This document shows, in pieces, positions 40,779-49,324 of a DNA stretch of 64,000 nt. The position numbers and the translations under genes were made by a program. The notes under the pieces are model-generated. The model was not told the DNA's origin, ran no database searches, and was given only the letters and a program-made list of their open reading frames with translations. The stretch is taken from NCBI GenBank assembly GCA_965212545.1, contig CBDBVB010000023.1, positions 1 through 64,000 on the forward strand, written 5' to 3'. The stretch is from JABDIP01 sp965212545. Its GTDB lineage: Bacteria > Pseudomonadota > Alphaproteobacteria > DSM-16000 > Inquilinaceae. How positions within the stretch are numbered: the first letter of the stretch is position 1; every line of letters starts with the position of its first letter.

Positions 40779-41732
40779 CTATTCGGCTAGCCGGCGTCCG
40801 GCGAAGCGCCCGCCGATGCGAAACCGATCGAGATATGTGGGGAGAATCAGCTCCGCGGCGGTCGGCGTTATGCCGAGATCGGCCAATGTCAGTGCGCCCT
40901 CTGTGACCACATTGTCGGATTTGAGCTGGGCCAATTGATCGCGGGTCAGCAGCGGCTTGGGCAACAGCCCGAGCACCATCGCCTGCAACCCGGCGATCGT
41001 CCACGGCACGGTCAACAGAGCGCGCTCTCGGCCGATCGTCTTCAGCAGCAGTTCCATGAGCTGGCGGAAGGTATAGACGGTCGGACCGCCCAACTCGTAC
41101 GTCCGCCCCTTGCTGTCCACACGATCCAGGCAGGCCAGCGTGGCGTCCGCCAAATCCCCGACATAGACCGGCTGGAACCGGGTCCGGCCGCCGCCAATCA
41201 GCGGCAGGAAAGGCGACAGCCGCGCCACCGCGGCGAACAGATTGAAGAACCCGTCCTCCGGTCCGAACACGATGCTCGGCCTGAGTATGGTGGCGTCGGG
41301 GAAGGCCTCGAGCACGGCCCGCTCTCCGGCCGCCTTGGAGCGGGCGTAGCGCGAGCGCGATTCCGGCGCCGCGCCGATGGCCGAAACCTGGATCACGCGG
41401 CTGGCGCCGGCGTCTGCCGCCGCCCGGGCGATGCGGCCGGCCGCCTCGTGGTGTACCGCGCCGAAGGTCTGACGTCCGCTCTCATAGAGGATGCCGACAA
41501 GATTGACGACATGATCGGCGCCGGCCACCGCCGCGCCCACCGAGTGGTCGTCTCTTATATTGGCGAAGGTCGGCACGATCTGCCCGACCGCGCCGGCTGT
41601 CTTCAGAAACAGGGCATCATTGGGATTGCGCGTCGCAATGCGCACCCGCCAGCCACGCTTCGCCAGGCGCCTGACCAAATGCCGGCCGATGAAGCCGGAT
41701 CCGCCGAATACCGTGACGACCCGATATGTCAT
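40779..41732 (-). CDS. Complex I NDUFA9-like NAD(P)H-binding protein
   Basis: 317 residues from ATG 41732. Atypical extended SDR with the nucleotide motif VFGGSGFIGRHLVRRLAKRG, then VNLVGILYESGRQTFGAVH, an ARSKAAGERAV segment in place of the classical YxxxK, and RPSIVFGPEDGFFNLFA, all typical of the NDUFA9 (39 kDa) subunit family. In mitochondria this is an accessory subunit of complex I; in alphaproteobacteria its relatives are often free-standing and may act in ubiquinone biosynthesis or complex I assembly. No nuo genes are in this window. The gene is divergent from tRNA-Leu. Confidence 0.9.
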   Translation of the reverse strand: MTYRVVTVFGGSGFIGRHLVRRLAKRGWRVRIATRNPNDALFLKTAGAVGQIVPTFANIRDDHSVGAAVAGADHVVNLVGILYESGRQTFGAVHHEAAGRIARAAADAGASRVIQVSAIGAAPESRSRYARSKAAGERAVLEAFPDATILRPSIVFGPEDGFFNLFAAVARLSPFLPLIGGGRTRFQPVYVGDLADATLACLDRVDSKGRTYELGGPTVYTFRQLMELLLKTIGRERALLTVPWTIAGLQAMVLGLLPKPLLTRDQLAQLKSDNVVTEGALTLADLGITPTAAELILPTYLDRFRIGGRFAGRRLAE

Positions 41733-41859
41733 GGCCGTTTCCCGTCTGTCAGTTGCCGCGCCGCGATACGATCGATCCGCGAATGACTCCGCTTATAGTC
41801 AAGCCGGCCACCGGTTGCCAGAGCCCAGCATTGGTCCCGATGAGCGGCCACCAATCCGG

Positions 41860-41888
41860 TTGACATAGCCCGCCGCCGGGCATAGTAA
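41860..41888 (+). promoter_or_regulatory. Promoter of tRNA-Leu
   Basis: Perfect -35 TTGACA (41860-41865), 17-base spacer, -10-like TAGTAA (41883-41888, three of six), ending 13 bases before the tRNA. The placement suits a start site near 41895. Confidence 0.6.
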
Positions 41889-41901
41889 ATCGGCCCGCGC
41901 T

Positions 41902-41988
41902 GCCCAGGTGGCGGAATTGGTAGACGCGCAGGTTTCAGGTACCTGTGGCCGAAAGGTCGTGGAAGTTCGAGTCTTCTCCTGGGCACCA
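41902..41988 (+). tRNA. tRNA-Leu (anticodon CAG)
   Basis: 87 bases including an encoded CCA. The acceptor stem is GCCCAGG (41902-41908) with CCTGGGC (41978-41984). The D arm contains AATTGGTAGACGC. The anticodon stem-loop is CAGGT-TTCAGGT-ACCTG, giving CAG at positions 34-36. A long variable arm, typical of tRNA-Leu, follows and TTCGAGT lies in the T loop. It reads leucine CUG codons, the commonest in a GC-rich genome. Confidence 0.97.
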
Positions 41989-42018
41989 ATCGGTTTGTGA
42001 TACCGGACGATCGACAAG

Positions 42019-42044
42019 AAACCCGCCATGTGCGGGTTTTTTTT
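42019..42044 (+). terminator. Rho-independent terminator after tRNA-Leu
   Basis: AAACCCGC (42019-42026) pairs with GCGGGTTT (42032-42039) across a five-base loop, with eight consecutive T from 42037 to 42044. Lies 30 bases after the tRNA. Confidence 0.9.
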
Positions 42045-42099
42045 GTTCCTTAACGCCAACCGGCGTAGAACGGGCGCGGAAAACAAGGGGATCTGTCCA

Positions 42100-42717
42100 T
42101 TGCCTTCCCGACCGACGTTGCACCGCCAAGACCTGCCGGCCGATCTCGACCTGGGCGATCTGGTCGCGGTGGATACCGAAACCATGGGACTCGACCCGTC
42201 CCGCGACCGGCTGTGCCTTGTGCAGCTTTCGAGCGGCGACGGCAGCGCCCATCTGGTGCAGCTCGCAAAGGGTGACTACGACGCCCCGAACCTGAAGAGG
42301 CTGCTATCCGATCCGGCGGTCACCAAGCTGTTTCACTTCGCCCGCTTTGACATCGCGGTCATCCGTGCTTATCTCGGCATTGTCTGCACACCGGTCTATT
42401 GCACCAAGATCGCGTCCAAGTTGGTCCGCACCTATACCGACCGGCATGGGTTGAAGGATTTGTGCCGCGAGATGCTGGGAGAAGACATCTCCAAGCAGCA
42501 GCAGAGTTCCGACTGGGGTGCGGAGGCGTTGACGCCGGAGCAGTTGCGCTACGCCGCAGGCGACGTGTTGTATCTGCACGCTTTGAAAGCGAAGCTGGAC
42601 ATCATGTTGGCGCGGGAAGGGCGAACCGGGCTTGCCGCAGCCTGCTTTGCCTTTTTACCGACACGTGCCGAACTCGATTTGGCCGGTTGGGGCGATCAAG
42701 ATGTCTTTGCTCACTGA
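42100..42717 (+). CDS. rnd: Ribonuclease D-like 3'-5' exonuclease (single domain)
   Basis: 205 residues from TTG 42100, chosen because the family N-terminus (LHRQDLPADLDLGDLVAVDTETMGL) starts there and AAGGGG lies at about 42086; an ATG at 42028 lies inside the tRNA terminator. The DEDDy exonuclease motifs are complete: Exo I in AVDTETMGLDP, Exo II in HFARFDIAVI and Exo III in YAAGDVLYLH. The protein ends after the exonuclease domain and lacks HRDC repeats, a short form common in alphaproteobacteria. RNase D trims tRNA and other stable RNA 3' ends. Confidence 0.92.
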   Translation: MPSRPTLHRQDLPADLDLGDLVAVDTETMGLDPSRDRLCLVQLSSGDGSAHLVQLAKGDYDAPNLKRLLSDPAVTKLFHFARFDIAVIRAYLGIVCTPVYCTKIASKLVRTYTDRHGLKDLCREMLGEDISKQQQSSDWGAEALTPEQLRYAAGDVLYLHALKAKLDIMLAREGRTGLAAACFAFLPTRAELDLAGWGDQDVFAH

Positions 42718-42850
42718 TTGGGCGTATGGGGGCGGCCATGATCTTTCAGTATAGGCCCGATGCCGGGCGCCAGAGTTCCGATGGCACCATCTTGCCGCCG
42801 GTCGGACTCCGGGAGAGCGTCGCGAATCGAGCGTTGCGAGGCGGTTCGAG

Positions 42851-43864
42851 ATGACCGGGAAGGCCACAAGAAGCGCAGCCCGGATGGCCGAGCCGCCGGA
42901 AATCCTCGACCTCGATCGCGAGGTGGCGGAGCGGGTGCTGCGCACCGAGGCCGATGCCCTCAACCGGCTTGCGGAATCGCTCGACACGACGCTGCCGCGC
43001 GCCATCAACATCATGCTCGCCGCTCGCGGCCGCGTGGCGGTCACCGGCATCGGCAAGAGCGGGCATATCGGCCGCAAGATCGCTGCCACGCTGGCGTCGA
43101 CCGGCACCCCGTCCTTCTTCGTGCATGCCACCGAGGCCAGCCACGGCGATCTTGGCATGGTGGCCATCGGCGACGTGCTGCTGGCGCTGTCGAATTCCGG
43201 CAAGACGACCGAACTGGCCGATATTGTCGCCTATTCACGGCGGTTCGGCATTCCGCTGATTTGCATCACCGCCAATGCGGCCTCGCCGCTGGCCGAGCAG
43301 TCCGACGTCGTGCTGCTTCTGCCCAAGGCCGAAGAGGCCTGCAGCATGGTCGAGGCGCCGACGACGTCGACCACGATGATGCTGGCGCTGGGCGACGCCC
43401 TGGCGGTCGCCCTGTTGGAGCGGCGCGGTTTTTCGTCCGAGGATTTCCGCGACCTGCACCCGGGCGGCGCGCTTGGCCGGCGACTGGTCAAGGTCGCCGA
43501 CATCATGCACGCCGGCGCCGAGGTGCCGCTGGCCGGTCCTGACATGCCGACCTCCGAGGCCGTGCTTGTGATGACCGCCAAGGCATTCGGCTGCGTCGGG
43601 ATCGTGGACGCCGGCGGCCGCCTGATGGGCGTCGTCACCGACGGCGATCTGCGCCGCCACATGGACCCCGGACTGCTGGCACGGCCGGTCGGCGAGATCA
43701 TGACACCCGGTCCCCAGACGATTCGGCCAGGAGCGCTGGCCGCCGAGGCGCTGCACATCATGAATACCGCGGACAAGCCGTTCACCAGCCTGTTCGTCGC
43801 CGATGACGGCAAGCCGGTCGGCATCCTGCATATGCATGACTGCCTGCGGGCGGGCGTGGTGTAG
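42851..43864 (+). CDS. kdsD: Arabinose-5-phosphate isomerase (KpsF/GutQ family)
   Basis: 337 residues from ATG 42851. Converts ribulose-5-phosphate to arabinose-5-phosphate, the first step to KDO. An N-terminal SIS sugar-isomerase domain (about 45-185: TGIGKSGHIGRK, FFVHATEASHGDLGM, LSNSGKTTEL) is followed by two CBS domains (about 215-270 and 280-335). It heads the lptC-lptA-lptB-rpoN-hpf-ptsN cluster and ends four bases before lptC, linking KDO supply with lipopolysaccharide export. ATG 42884 is another possible start. Confidence 0.95.
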   Translation: MTGKATRSAARMAEPPEILDLDREVAERVLRTEADALNRLAESLDTTLPRAINIMLAARGRVAVTGIGKSGHIGRKIAATLASTGTPSFFVHATEASHGDLGMVAIGDVLLALSNSGKTTELADIVAYSRRFGIPLICITANAASPLAEQSDVVLLLPKAEEACSMVEAPTTSTTMMLALGDALAVALLERRGFSSEDFRDLHPGGALGRRLVKVADIMHAGAEVPLAGPDMPTSEAVLVMTAKAFGCVGIVDAGGRLMGVVTDGDLRRHMDPGLLARPVGEIMTPGPQTIRPGALAAEALHIMNTADKPFTSLFVADDGKPVGILHMHDCLRAGVV

Positions 43865-43868
43865 CGCG

Positions 43869-44633
43869 ATGGCGCTTGATCGACATATCGACGCCGATGG
43901 GCGGAGATCTCCGGATCGCACGGCCGGGCGGCGCCCGATCACGCTCAAAGTCCGACCCGGCAAGCCGATCAAGTCCGTAGGCCGGTTCTACAGCCGGTTT
44001 GTCGGGGTCACGAAGGTGATCCTGCCGCTGGCCGCACTCTGCCTGATGGGATTGATCGCGGCCTGGCCGACCCTGAACGACCAGGAGCAACCGATGGTCG
44101 AGGAGTTGGAAAAGCAGCCGGAGCTGCTGCAGGTCACCGCTCCGGTTCTGGTCGGCACCGACCGGGAGAACCGCCCATACAGCATCGTCGCCGATCGCGC
44201 CAATCAGGGCGCGGAGGGACCGCATATCGTCGAACTGTCGCAACCGGAGGGGGAAATCGCCACGCACGACGGATCGCGCATCAGCCTGAATGCCGACATC
44301 GGACGATTCGACCGCGACAGCAAGCAGCTTCATCTGATGGGCGATGTGCGTCTGTCGCGGGATGACGGCAACCGGTTTGCCACCGGCGAGGCCTTTGTCG
44401 ATATGGACAGTCGAAGCGCATGGGGCAATCAGCCGGTTACCGGCGAGGGACCAGACGGTGAAATCCAGTCTGAGGGATTTCGTATCGAGGACAACGGGGC
44501 TACAGTCATCTTCACCGGTCAGTCACGCGTCATTTTGCGCGGCGGCGATGTCCCGGCCACCTCAGAGGCCGATTCAGTGTCCAGTGCACAGGAAGGCGTC
44601 CCCGCAATCGGGGCTTCGGACGATGAAAACTAG
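43869..44633 (+). CDS. lptC: LPS export system protein LptC
   Basis: 254 residues from ATG 43869, four bases after the kdsD stop. LptC is a bitopic inner-membrane protein that receives lipopolysaccharide from LptBFG and hands it to LptA. A single membrane segment (VTKVILPLAALCLMGLIAAW, about 50-70) precedes a periplasmic domain of beta-jellyroll type (PYSIVADRANQ, DSKQLHLMGDVRL, ...). The end of lptC overlaps the start of lptA by 11 bases, so the two are translationally coupled. The N-terminal 45 residues are basic and disordered-looking, which is longer than in E. coli. Confidence 0.9.
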   Translation: MALDRHIDADGRRSPDRTAGRRPITLKVRPGKPIKSVGRFYSRFVGVTKVILPLAALCLMGLIAAWPTLNDQEQPMVEELEKQPELLQVTAPVLVGTDRENRPYSIVADRANQGAEGPHIVELSQPEGEIATHDGSRISLNADIGRFDRDSKQLHLMGDVRLSRDDGNRFATGEAFVDMDSRSAWGNQPVTGEGPDGEIQSEGFRIEDNGATVIFTGQSRVILRGGDVPATSEADSVSSAQEGVPAIGASDDEN

Positions 44634-45411
44634 ATTCGCGACCCTTGCCATCGCCGCCGCCATGGTGGTCGGCCAGATCATGGCAGCGTCCGCCACCGCG
44701 CAATTGAGCAGCCAATCGATCGAGATCGAGGCGTCGCAAAGCCTCGAATGGCTGAGCGAGGAGAACACCTATGTGGCCCGCGGCGACGCCAAGCTTCGCC
44801 AGGGCGACGTCGTGGTGTCCGCCAATACGCTGACCGCGAACTACCGCGAGGGCAGCGACGGCAAGACCGAAATCTGGCGCGTCGTCGCGGATGGCAATGT
44901 GGTGATCGCAACGCCGACCCAGGAGGTCCGCGGCGATCGCGGAATCTACAACGTGCTGACCGATGTATTCACGCTGACCGGTTCGGATCTGCGGCTGAAG
45001 ACCGAGACCGAAACCATTACCGCCAGAGACAGCCTGGAATACTGGAAGGGCGAGCAGTTCGCGGTGGCCAGGGGCAATGCCCGGGCGGTGCGCGGAACCG
45101 ACCAGATCGACGCCGACGAGTTGAAGGCCGAGTTGAGCGAAAACCAGGACGGTGAACTGCAGATCGACAGCCTGGCCGCCACCGGCAACGTGGTGATCAC
45201 CACCCCGACCGACATCGCCCGCGGCGATCACGGTCTGTTCGACCGTCTGACCAACACCGCGACGCTGAGCGGGTCGGTGCGCCTGACCCGCGGTGACAAC
45301 CAGCTGAACGGTGATTTCGCCGAGGTCAACCTGGACACCGGCGTGAGCCGGCTGCTGTCGCAGCCTGGATCCGACGGCCGCGTCCACGGCATCTTCGCAC
45401 CGGCACAGTGA
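44623..45411 (+). CDS. lptA: Periplasmic LPS-transport protein LptA (OstA-like)
   Basis: 262 residues from ATG 44623, overlapping lptC by 11 bases. Signal peptide MKTRFATLAIAAAMVVGQIMAASATA. The mature part is a repetitive OstA beta-jellyroll: SLEWLSEENTYVARGDAKL, VSANTLTANYREG, EVRGDRGIYNVLTDVFTLTG and TNTATLSGSVRLTRGDNQLNGD are successive turns. It is somewhat longer than E. coli LptA (185 residues), as in other alphaproteobacteria. LptA bridges inner and outer membranes for lipopolysaccharide transport. lptB follows after seven bases. Confidence 0.94.
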   Translation: MKTRFATLAIAAAMVVGQIMAASATAQLSSQSIEIEASQSLEWLSEENTYVARGDAKLRQGDVVVSANTLTANYREGSDGKTEIWRVVADGNVVIATPTQEVRGDRGIYNVLTDVFTLTGSDLRLKTETETITARDSLEYWKGEQFAVARGNARAVRGTDQIDADELKAELSENQDGELQIDSLAATGNVVITTPTDIARGDHGLFDRLTNTATLSGSVRLTRGDNQLNGDFAEVNLDTGVSRLLSQPGSDGRVHGIFAPAQ

Positions 45412-45418
45412 GTCAGCC

Positions 45419-46225
45419 GTGACTGATGGATCCCCTGCGGGCCAGCCTGAGACCGGCCGCACAGACGATGCCCAGGAAGCGGCGCCTCGTCTGGTTTCCG
45501 AAAGCGCCGGGTTGGTGGCCAGCAAGCTGGGCAAGCAGTATCGGAAGCGACCGGTGCTGCGAAACGTCACCGTCAGCGTGCGGCGTGGCGAAGCGGTCGG
45601 GCTGCTGGGCCCGAACGGTGCCGGCAAGACCACTTGTTTCTACATCATCACCGGCCTGATCGCGCCCGATTACGGCACCATCACGCTGGATGGTCACGAC
45701 GTGACCAACCTGCCCATGTATCGTCGCGCGCGCCTGGGCATCGGCTATCTGCCCCAGGAGGCATCCATCTTCCGCGGCCTGTCGGTGGAACAGAATATCC
45801 GGGCGGTGCTGGAGGCTTCGGAGAACGACCGCGACGTCCGCGAGACCATGTTGGACGACCTGTTGGCCGAGTTTTCGCTGACCCATTTGCGCCGCGCCCC
45901 GGCCCTGGCCCTGTCGGGCGGCGAACGCCGGCGGGTGGAAATCGCGCGAGCGCTGGCCTCGCATCCGCATTTCATCCTGCTCGACGAGCCGCTTGCGGGG
46001 ATCGATCCGGTGGCGGTCAGCGATATCCGCGACCTTGTCAGCCATCTGCGCGATCGTGGCATCGGCGTGCTGATCACCGACCACAATGTCCGGGAAACTT
46101 TGGACATCGTCGATCGTGCCTATATCCTTCACGACGGCGCCGTCCTGATGGAGGGAGACCCTTCGGAAATTGTTGCCCACAAGGATGTAAGACGCGTTTA
46201 CCTAGGCGAAAGATTTAGTCTTTAG
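45419..46225 (+). CDS. lptB: LPS export ABC transporter ATP-binding protein LptB
   Basis: 268 residues from GTG 45419, seven bases after lptA; ATG 45426 in another frame is not the start. Walker A GPNGAGKT, Q-loop YLPQEASIF, signature LSGGERRR, Walker B ILLDEPLAGID and H-loop in ITDHNVRETL are all present. The N-terminal 35 residues (Gly/Glu/Ala-rich) are longer than E. coli LptB. It powers lipopolysaccharide extraction with LptF/LptG, which are not in this window. rpoN begins 12 bases downstream. Confidence 0.95.
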   Translation: MTDGSPAGQPETGRTDDAQEAAPRLVSESAGLVASKLGKQYRKRPVLRNVTVSVRRGEAVGLLGPNGAGKTTCFYIITGLIAPDYGTITLDGHDVTNLPMYRRARLGIGYLPQEASIFRGLSVEQNIRAVLEASENDRDVRETMLDDLLAEFSLTHLRRAPALALSGGERRRVEIARALASHPHFILLDEPLAGIDPVAVSDIRDLVSHLRDRGIGVLITDHNVRETLDIVDRAYILHDGAVLMEGDPSEIVAHKDVRRVYLGERFSL

Positions 46226-46237
46226 AAGACTTTAGCT

Positions 46238-47775
46238 ATGGCGCTCTCCCAACGCCTCGATCTCAGACAGTCGCAGTCGCTGGTCATGACGCCGCAGTTG
46301 CAGCAGGCGATCAAGCTGCTGCAACTCTCCAATGCCGAACTCGCCGAATATGTCGAGGACGAGATCGAGCGCAATCCCCTGCTGGAGATCGACGACTCCG
46401 ACAACGCCTCGGCGCCGGGCGAGGATGAGGCGACGGCCGACGCCGGAAGCACCGAGGCGGACAGTGAGCCGGCCGGCACCGATGACCTTGCAAACAGCGA
46501 CACGCTGACCGCGGACGCAGACGCGCCGCTGGACACCGACTACGACAACGTCTGGACCAGCGACGGCGCCACGGAGGCCGGCGATCCGCCGGCCGGCGAG
46601 ACCGGCGGCCTGACCGATTGGGGCGGCCGCGGCGGCGGCGGCAGTTTCGATGAGACCGGCGGATTCGACCTGGAGCAGGTGCTGTCGGAAACGGTGACGC
46701 TGCGGGACCATCTGATACGACAGGTGAACACCGAACTGACCGACCCGACCGACAGGTTGGTCGGCGCTTATCTGGTCGACCTTCTCGACGAGTCTGGCTA
46801 TCTGACCAGCAATACGGGCTCGATCGCCGAGCAACTTGGCTGTCACGAATCGCGGGTGCTGAAGGTCCTTGCACACCTGCGACGATTCGACCCTCCTGGG
46901 ATCTTCGCCGCCGATCTGGCGCAATGCCTGGCACTGCAATTGGCGGACCGGGATCGTCTGGATCCCGCCATGCAGGCCCTGCTGGACAATCTACCGCTGC
47001 TCGCCAAGCGCGACTTTCCCGGCCTCTGCCGGATCTGCGGCATCGACCGGGACGACCTGTCCGAGATGGTCGCCGAAATCCGGGCACTCGATCCCAAGCC
47101 GGCTCAGGCGTTCAGCCACGAGGTTGCGCAGACCGTCACTCCGGACATCCTGATGCGACAGCAACCGGGCGGTGGCTGGCTGGTCGAACTGAATGCCGAC
47201 ACGCTGCCCAAGGTTCTGGTCAATCAGCGCTATTTCGCCGAAGTCAGCGCCACGGTCCGGACCAAGCCGGAAAGGACTACATGTCGGAGTGCTTCGCATC
47301 GGCGAACTGGCTGGTCAAATCGCTGCACCAGCGGGCAACGACGATCCTCAAGGTGGCGACGGAGATCGTCCGCCAGCAGGATCGTTTCTTCGCGCACGGG
47401 GTGCAATATCTGAAGCCGCTGATCCTGCGCGACATCGCCGAGCGGATCGAAATGCACGAGAGCACGGTCAGCCGGGTGACTTCGAACAAATTCGTCGCGA
47501 CCCCGCGCGGCGTGTTCGAATTGAAGTATTTCTTCACATCGGCCATTCAGGGCGCCAATGGGGAGGACGCGCATTCGGCGGAATCGGTGCGCTTCCGGAT
47601 TCGCTCGCTGATCGATGCGGAAACCTGCGATGCCGTGTTGTCCGATGACCGGATTGTCGACATCCTCAGGTCGGATGGCGTCGACATTGCGCGGCGCACC
47701 GTGGCCAAGTATCGTGACGCGATGCGGATTCCGTCGTCGGTGCAACGCCGTCGCGAGAAAAGCATGCGGTTGTAA
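46238..47775 (+). pseudogene. rpoN: RNA polymerase sigma-54 factor, single-base frameshift
   Basis: Sigma-54 directs RNA polymerase to -24/-12 promoters. The first frame runs from ATG 46238 and carries the activator-interacting Region I (MALSQRLDLRQSQSLVMTPQLQQAIKLLQLSNAELAEYVEDEIERNPLLEI) and the core-binding region. Sense then ends abruptly after VNQRYFAEVSATVRTKPE. The next frame continues exactly with KDYMSECFASANWLVKSLHQRA, the helix-turn-helix (MHESTVSRVTSNK) and the RpoN box (ARRTVAKYRDAMR). Restoring one A in the run AAA at 47271-47273 rejoins the frames and gives R-T-K-P-E-K-D-Y-M, which matches the family spacing. Both halves are otherwise complete. A sequencing error in the A-run or a recent loss are both possible. 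Confidence 0.9.
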
Positions 47776-47847
47776 TCGACGCTCGCGCATCCCATCTGAC
47801 CGTTGCCCAGTAGACTGGGCCGACATGGACAAAGACGGGAGGAGTTG

Positions 47848-47877
47848 TTGACAACTTCGACAACCCGCTCATATGTT
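47848..47877 (+). promoter_or_regulatory. Putative promoter of hpf
   Basis: TTGACA (47848-47853) and TATGTT (47872-47877, four of six) are 18 bases apart, giving a leader of about 75 bases before hpf. The region holds a GTTGACAACTTCGACAAC repeat that could bind a regulator. Confidence 0.45.
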
Positions 47878-47957
47878 CCCCGCCCGCCGGTTATGCTGCG
47901 CCGCCGGCGCGTGGTCGACGACAAGGCGCAGATACATTCTTCCGGACAATTCGAGCA

Positions 47958-48548
47958 ATGCAGCTCACCGTTAGAGGCAGGCAACTCGATGTTGGCCAAG
48001 CGCTACGCGGCCATGTCGAGGAAAGCCTGAACGCCGTCGCGGCGAAGTATTTTTCGAACCCGATCGAGGCCACCGTCGTGTTCTCGCGCGAGGCCCATTT
48101 GTACCGGTCGGATGTATCCGTTCATGTCGGGCGGAACATCCTGCTTCAGAGCAATGCCGAGGCGGACAGCCCATATGGTGCATTCGACCAGGCTGCCAAC
48201 CGCGTCGCGAAGCGCCTGCGCCGTTACAAGCGACGACTGAAAGACCATCACAAGAACGGGCAACAGGACGAGCCATGGCCGGCCCAGGCCTATGTGCTGG
48301 AGGCCGAGCCCGAGGAATTGCCGGAGAACCATGAGGAGCCCACCGATCACGTCGTCATCGCAGAAATGAAAACCGATATCGAGGCACTGACGGTCAGTGA
48401 GGCCGTCATGCGTTTGGATCTTGGAAACCTACAGGCGCTAATGTTCCGCAACTCTGCCCATAACGGGCTGAATGTGGTCTACCGCCGCGACGACGGAAAC
48501 ATCGGCTGGATCGACCCGCAAGGAAGCACCGAGGCCGGCGCCGAATAA
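47958..48548 (+). CDS. hpf: Ribosome hibernation promotion factor, long form
   Basis: 196 residues from ATG 47958. The N-terminal S30AE/YfiA-like domain (about 1-100: MQLTVRGRQLDVGQALRGHVEESL, RSDVSVHVGRNILLQSNAEA) is followed by a linker and the long-form C-terminal domain (about 140-190: LTVSEAVMRLDLGNLQALMFRNS, LNVVYRRDDGNIGWIDP). Long HPF dimerises 70S ribosomes to 100S particles in stationary phase. Placement between rpoN and ptsN is the conserved order in proteobacteria, and a promoter of its own is likely at 47848. Confidence 0.95.
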   Translation: MQLTVRGRQLDVGQALRGHVEESLNAVAAKYFSNPIEATVVFSREAHLYRSDVSVHVGRNILLQSNAEADSPYGAFDQAANRVAKRLRRYKRRLKDHHKNGQQDEPWPAQAYVLEAEPEELPENHEEPTDHVVIAEMKTDIEALTVSEAVMRLDLGNLQALMFRNSAHNGLNVVYRRDDGNIGWIDPQGSTEAGAE

Positions 48549-48558
48549 GCCGGCAGAA

Positions 48559-49026
48559 ATGCGAGACATGCAAGAGATCTTAAATTCCGAGGGGATCATC
48601 CCCAATCTGCGCGCCACCAGCAAAAAGCAGGCCCTGCAGGAACTGGCAAAACGGGCTGCCGCCCTGTCCGGCCAGCACGAGCGGGCGATATTCGACACGC
48701 TGCTGGAACGCGAAAAGCTGGGCACCACCGGTGTCGGACGGGGCATTGCCATACCGCATGGCAAGCTGCCGATGCTGGACCGGGTCTATGGCCTTTTCGC
48801 GCGGCTGGAGAAGCCGATCGACTTCGACGCCGTCGACGAACAGCCGGTCGATCTGATTTTCCTGCTGATGGCGCCGGAAGCCGCCGGCGCGGATCACCTC
48901 AAGGCCCTGGCCAAGGTGTCCCGATTGCTGCGCGATCAGACGCTGTGCGAGAAGCTGCGTGGCTGCGACACGGCGGACGGCATCTACGCGCTGATGAACG
49001 AAACCGAGGCCGCGAACGCCGCCTGA
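48559..49026 (+). CDS. ptsN: Nitrogen-PTS enzyme IIA (PtsN)
   Basis: 155 residues from ATG 48559, 10 bases after hpf. Phospho-carrier of the regulatory nitrogen PTS; unphosphorylated EIIA-Ntr modulates potassium transport, stress responses and other targets. The phosphorylated His lies in GIAIPHGKLPML; the family motif GVGRGIAIPHG and the C-terminal helix (DQTLCEKLRG) are present. It ends the conserved lpt-rpoN-hpf-ptsN block. A strong palindromic terminator (49052) separates it from the convergent DUF1150 gene. Confidence 0.95.
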   Translation: MRDMQEILNSEGIIPNLRATSKKQALQELAKRAAALSGQHERAIFDTLLEREKLGTTGVGRGIAIPHGKLPMLDRVYGLFARLEKPIDFDAVDEQPVDLIFLLMAPEAAGADHLKALAKVSRLLRDQTLCEKLRGCDTADGIYALMNETEAANAA

Positions 49027-49051
49027 CCCGCGGTCGCCGCCGTCAGACCAG

Positions 49052-49080
49052 AAGGACGCTCCGGCCGGAGCGTCCTTGAT
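49052..49080. terminator. Bidirectional terminator between ptsN and the DUF1150 gene
   Basis: AAGGACGCTCCGG (49052-49064) and CCGGAGCGTCCTT (49065-49077) make a perfect 26-base palindrome, folding as a hairpin with a short C-G loop. It lies in the 58-base gap of two convergent genes. Confidence 0.7.
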
Positions 49081-49084
49081 TTCG

Positions 49085-49306
49085 TCAATGAGCGTTGACC
49101 GGTTCCAGATCGTTCTGGATGCAGACGGCAAAGGCTTCGTCGCGGCTTTGCGCGAACGTCAGGGGTGTGCCGTCAGCGGCATGGACCGCAAAGGCGCGCT
49201 TGCCGTCGACGGTCGCCGCTTTCACATAGGCCATGTCGGGCACGCCAAGCGCCGCGAAATCGGCCGGCGAAAGGTGCCGCAGGAATGATGTGATCGTGGT
49301 GTTCAT
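49085..49306 (-). CDS. DUF1150 family protein
   Basis: 73 residues from ATG 49306. Recognised by LSPADFAALGVPDMAYVK and the C-terminal EAFAVCIQNDLEPVNAH, the typical pattern of DUF1150, a small alphaproteobacterial family of unknown function commonly encoded beside a small heat-shock protein. Here too the hsp20 gene is directly upstream on the same strand with a gap of 18 bases, so the two are probably one operon. No catalytic residues, signal peptide or membrane segment are seen. Confidence 0.88.
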   Translation of the reverse strand: MNTTITSFLRHLSPADFAALGVPDMAYVKAATVDGKRAFAVHAADGTPLTFAQSRDEAFAVCIQNDLEPVNAH

Positions 49307-49324
49307 ACGTCCTGTCCTCCGCGA

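Noticed and set aside
41902..41988. tRNA-Leu as an integration site
   Set aside because: The tRNA is followed by its own terminator and the core gene rnd, with no foreign genes or repeated tRNA 3' end.
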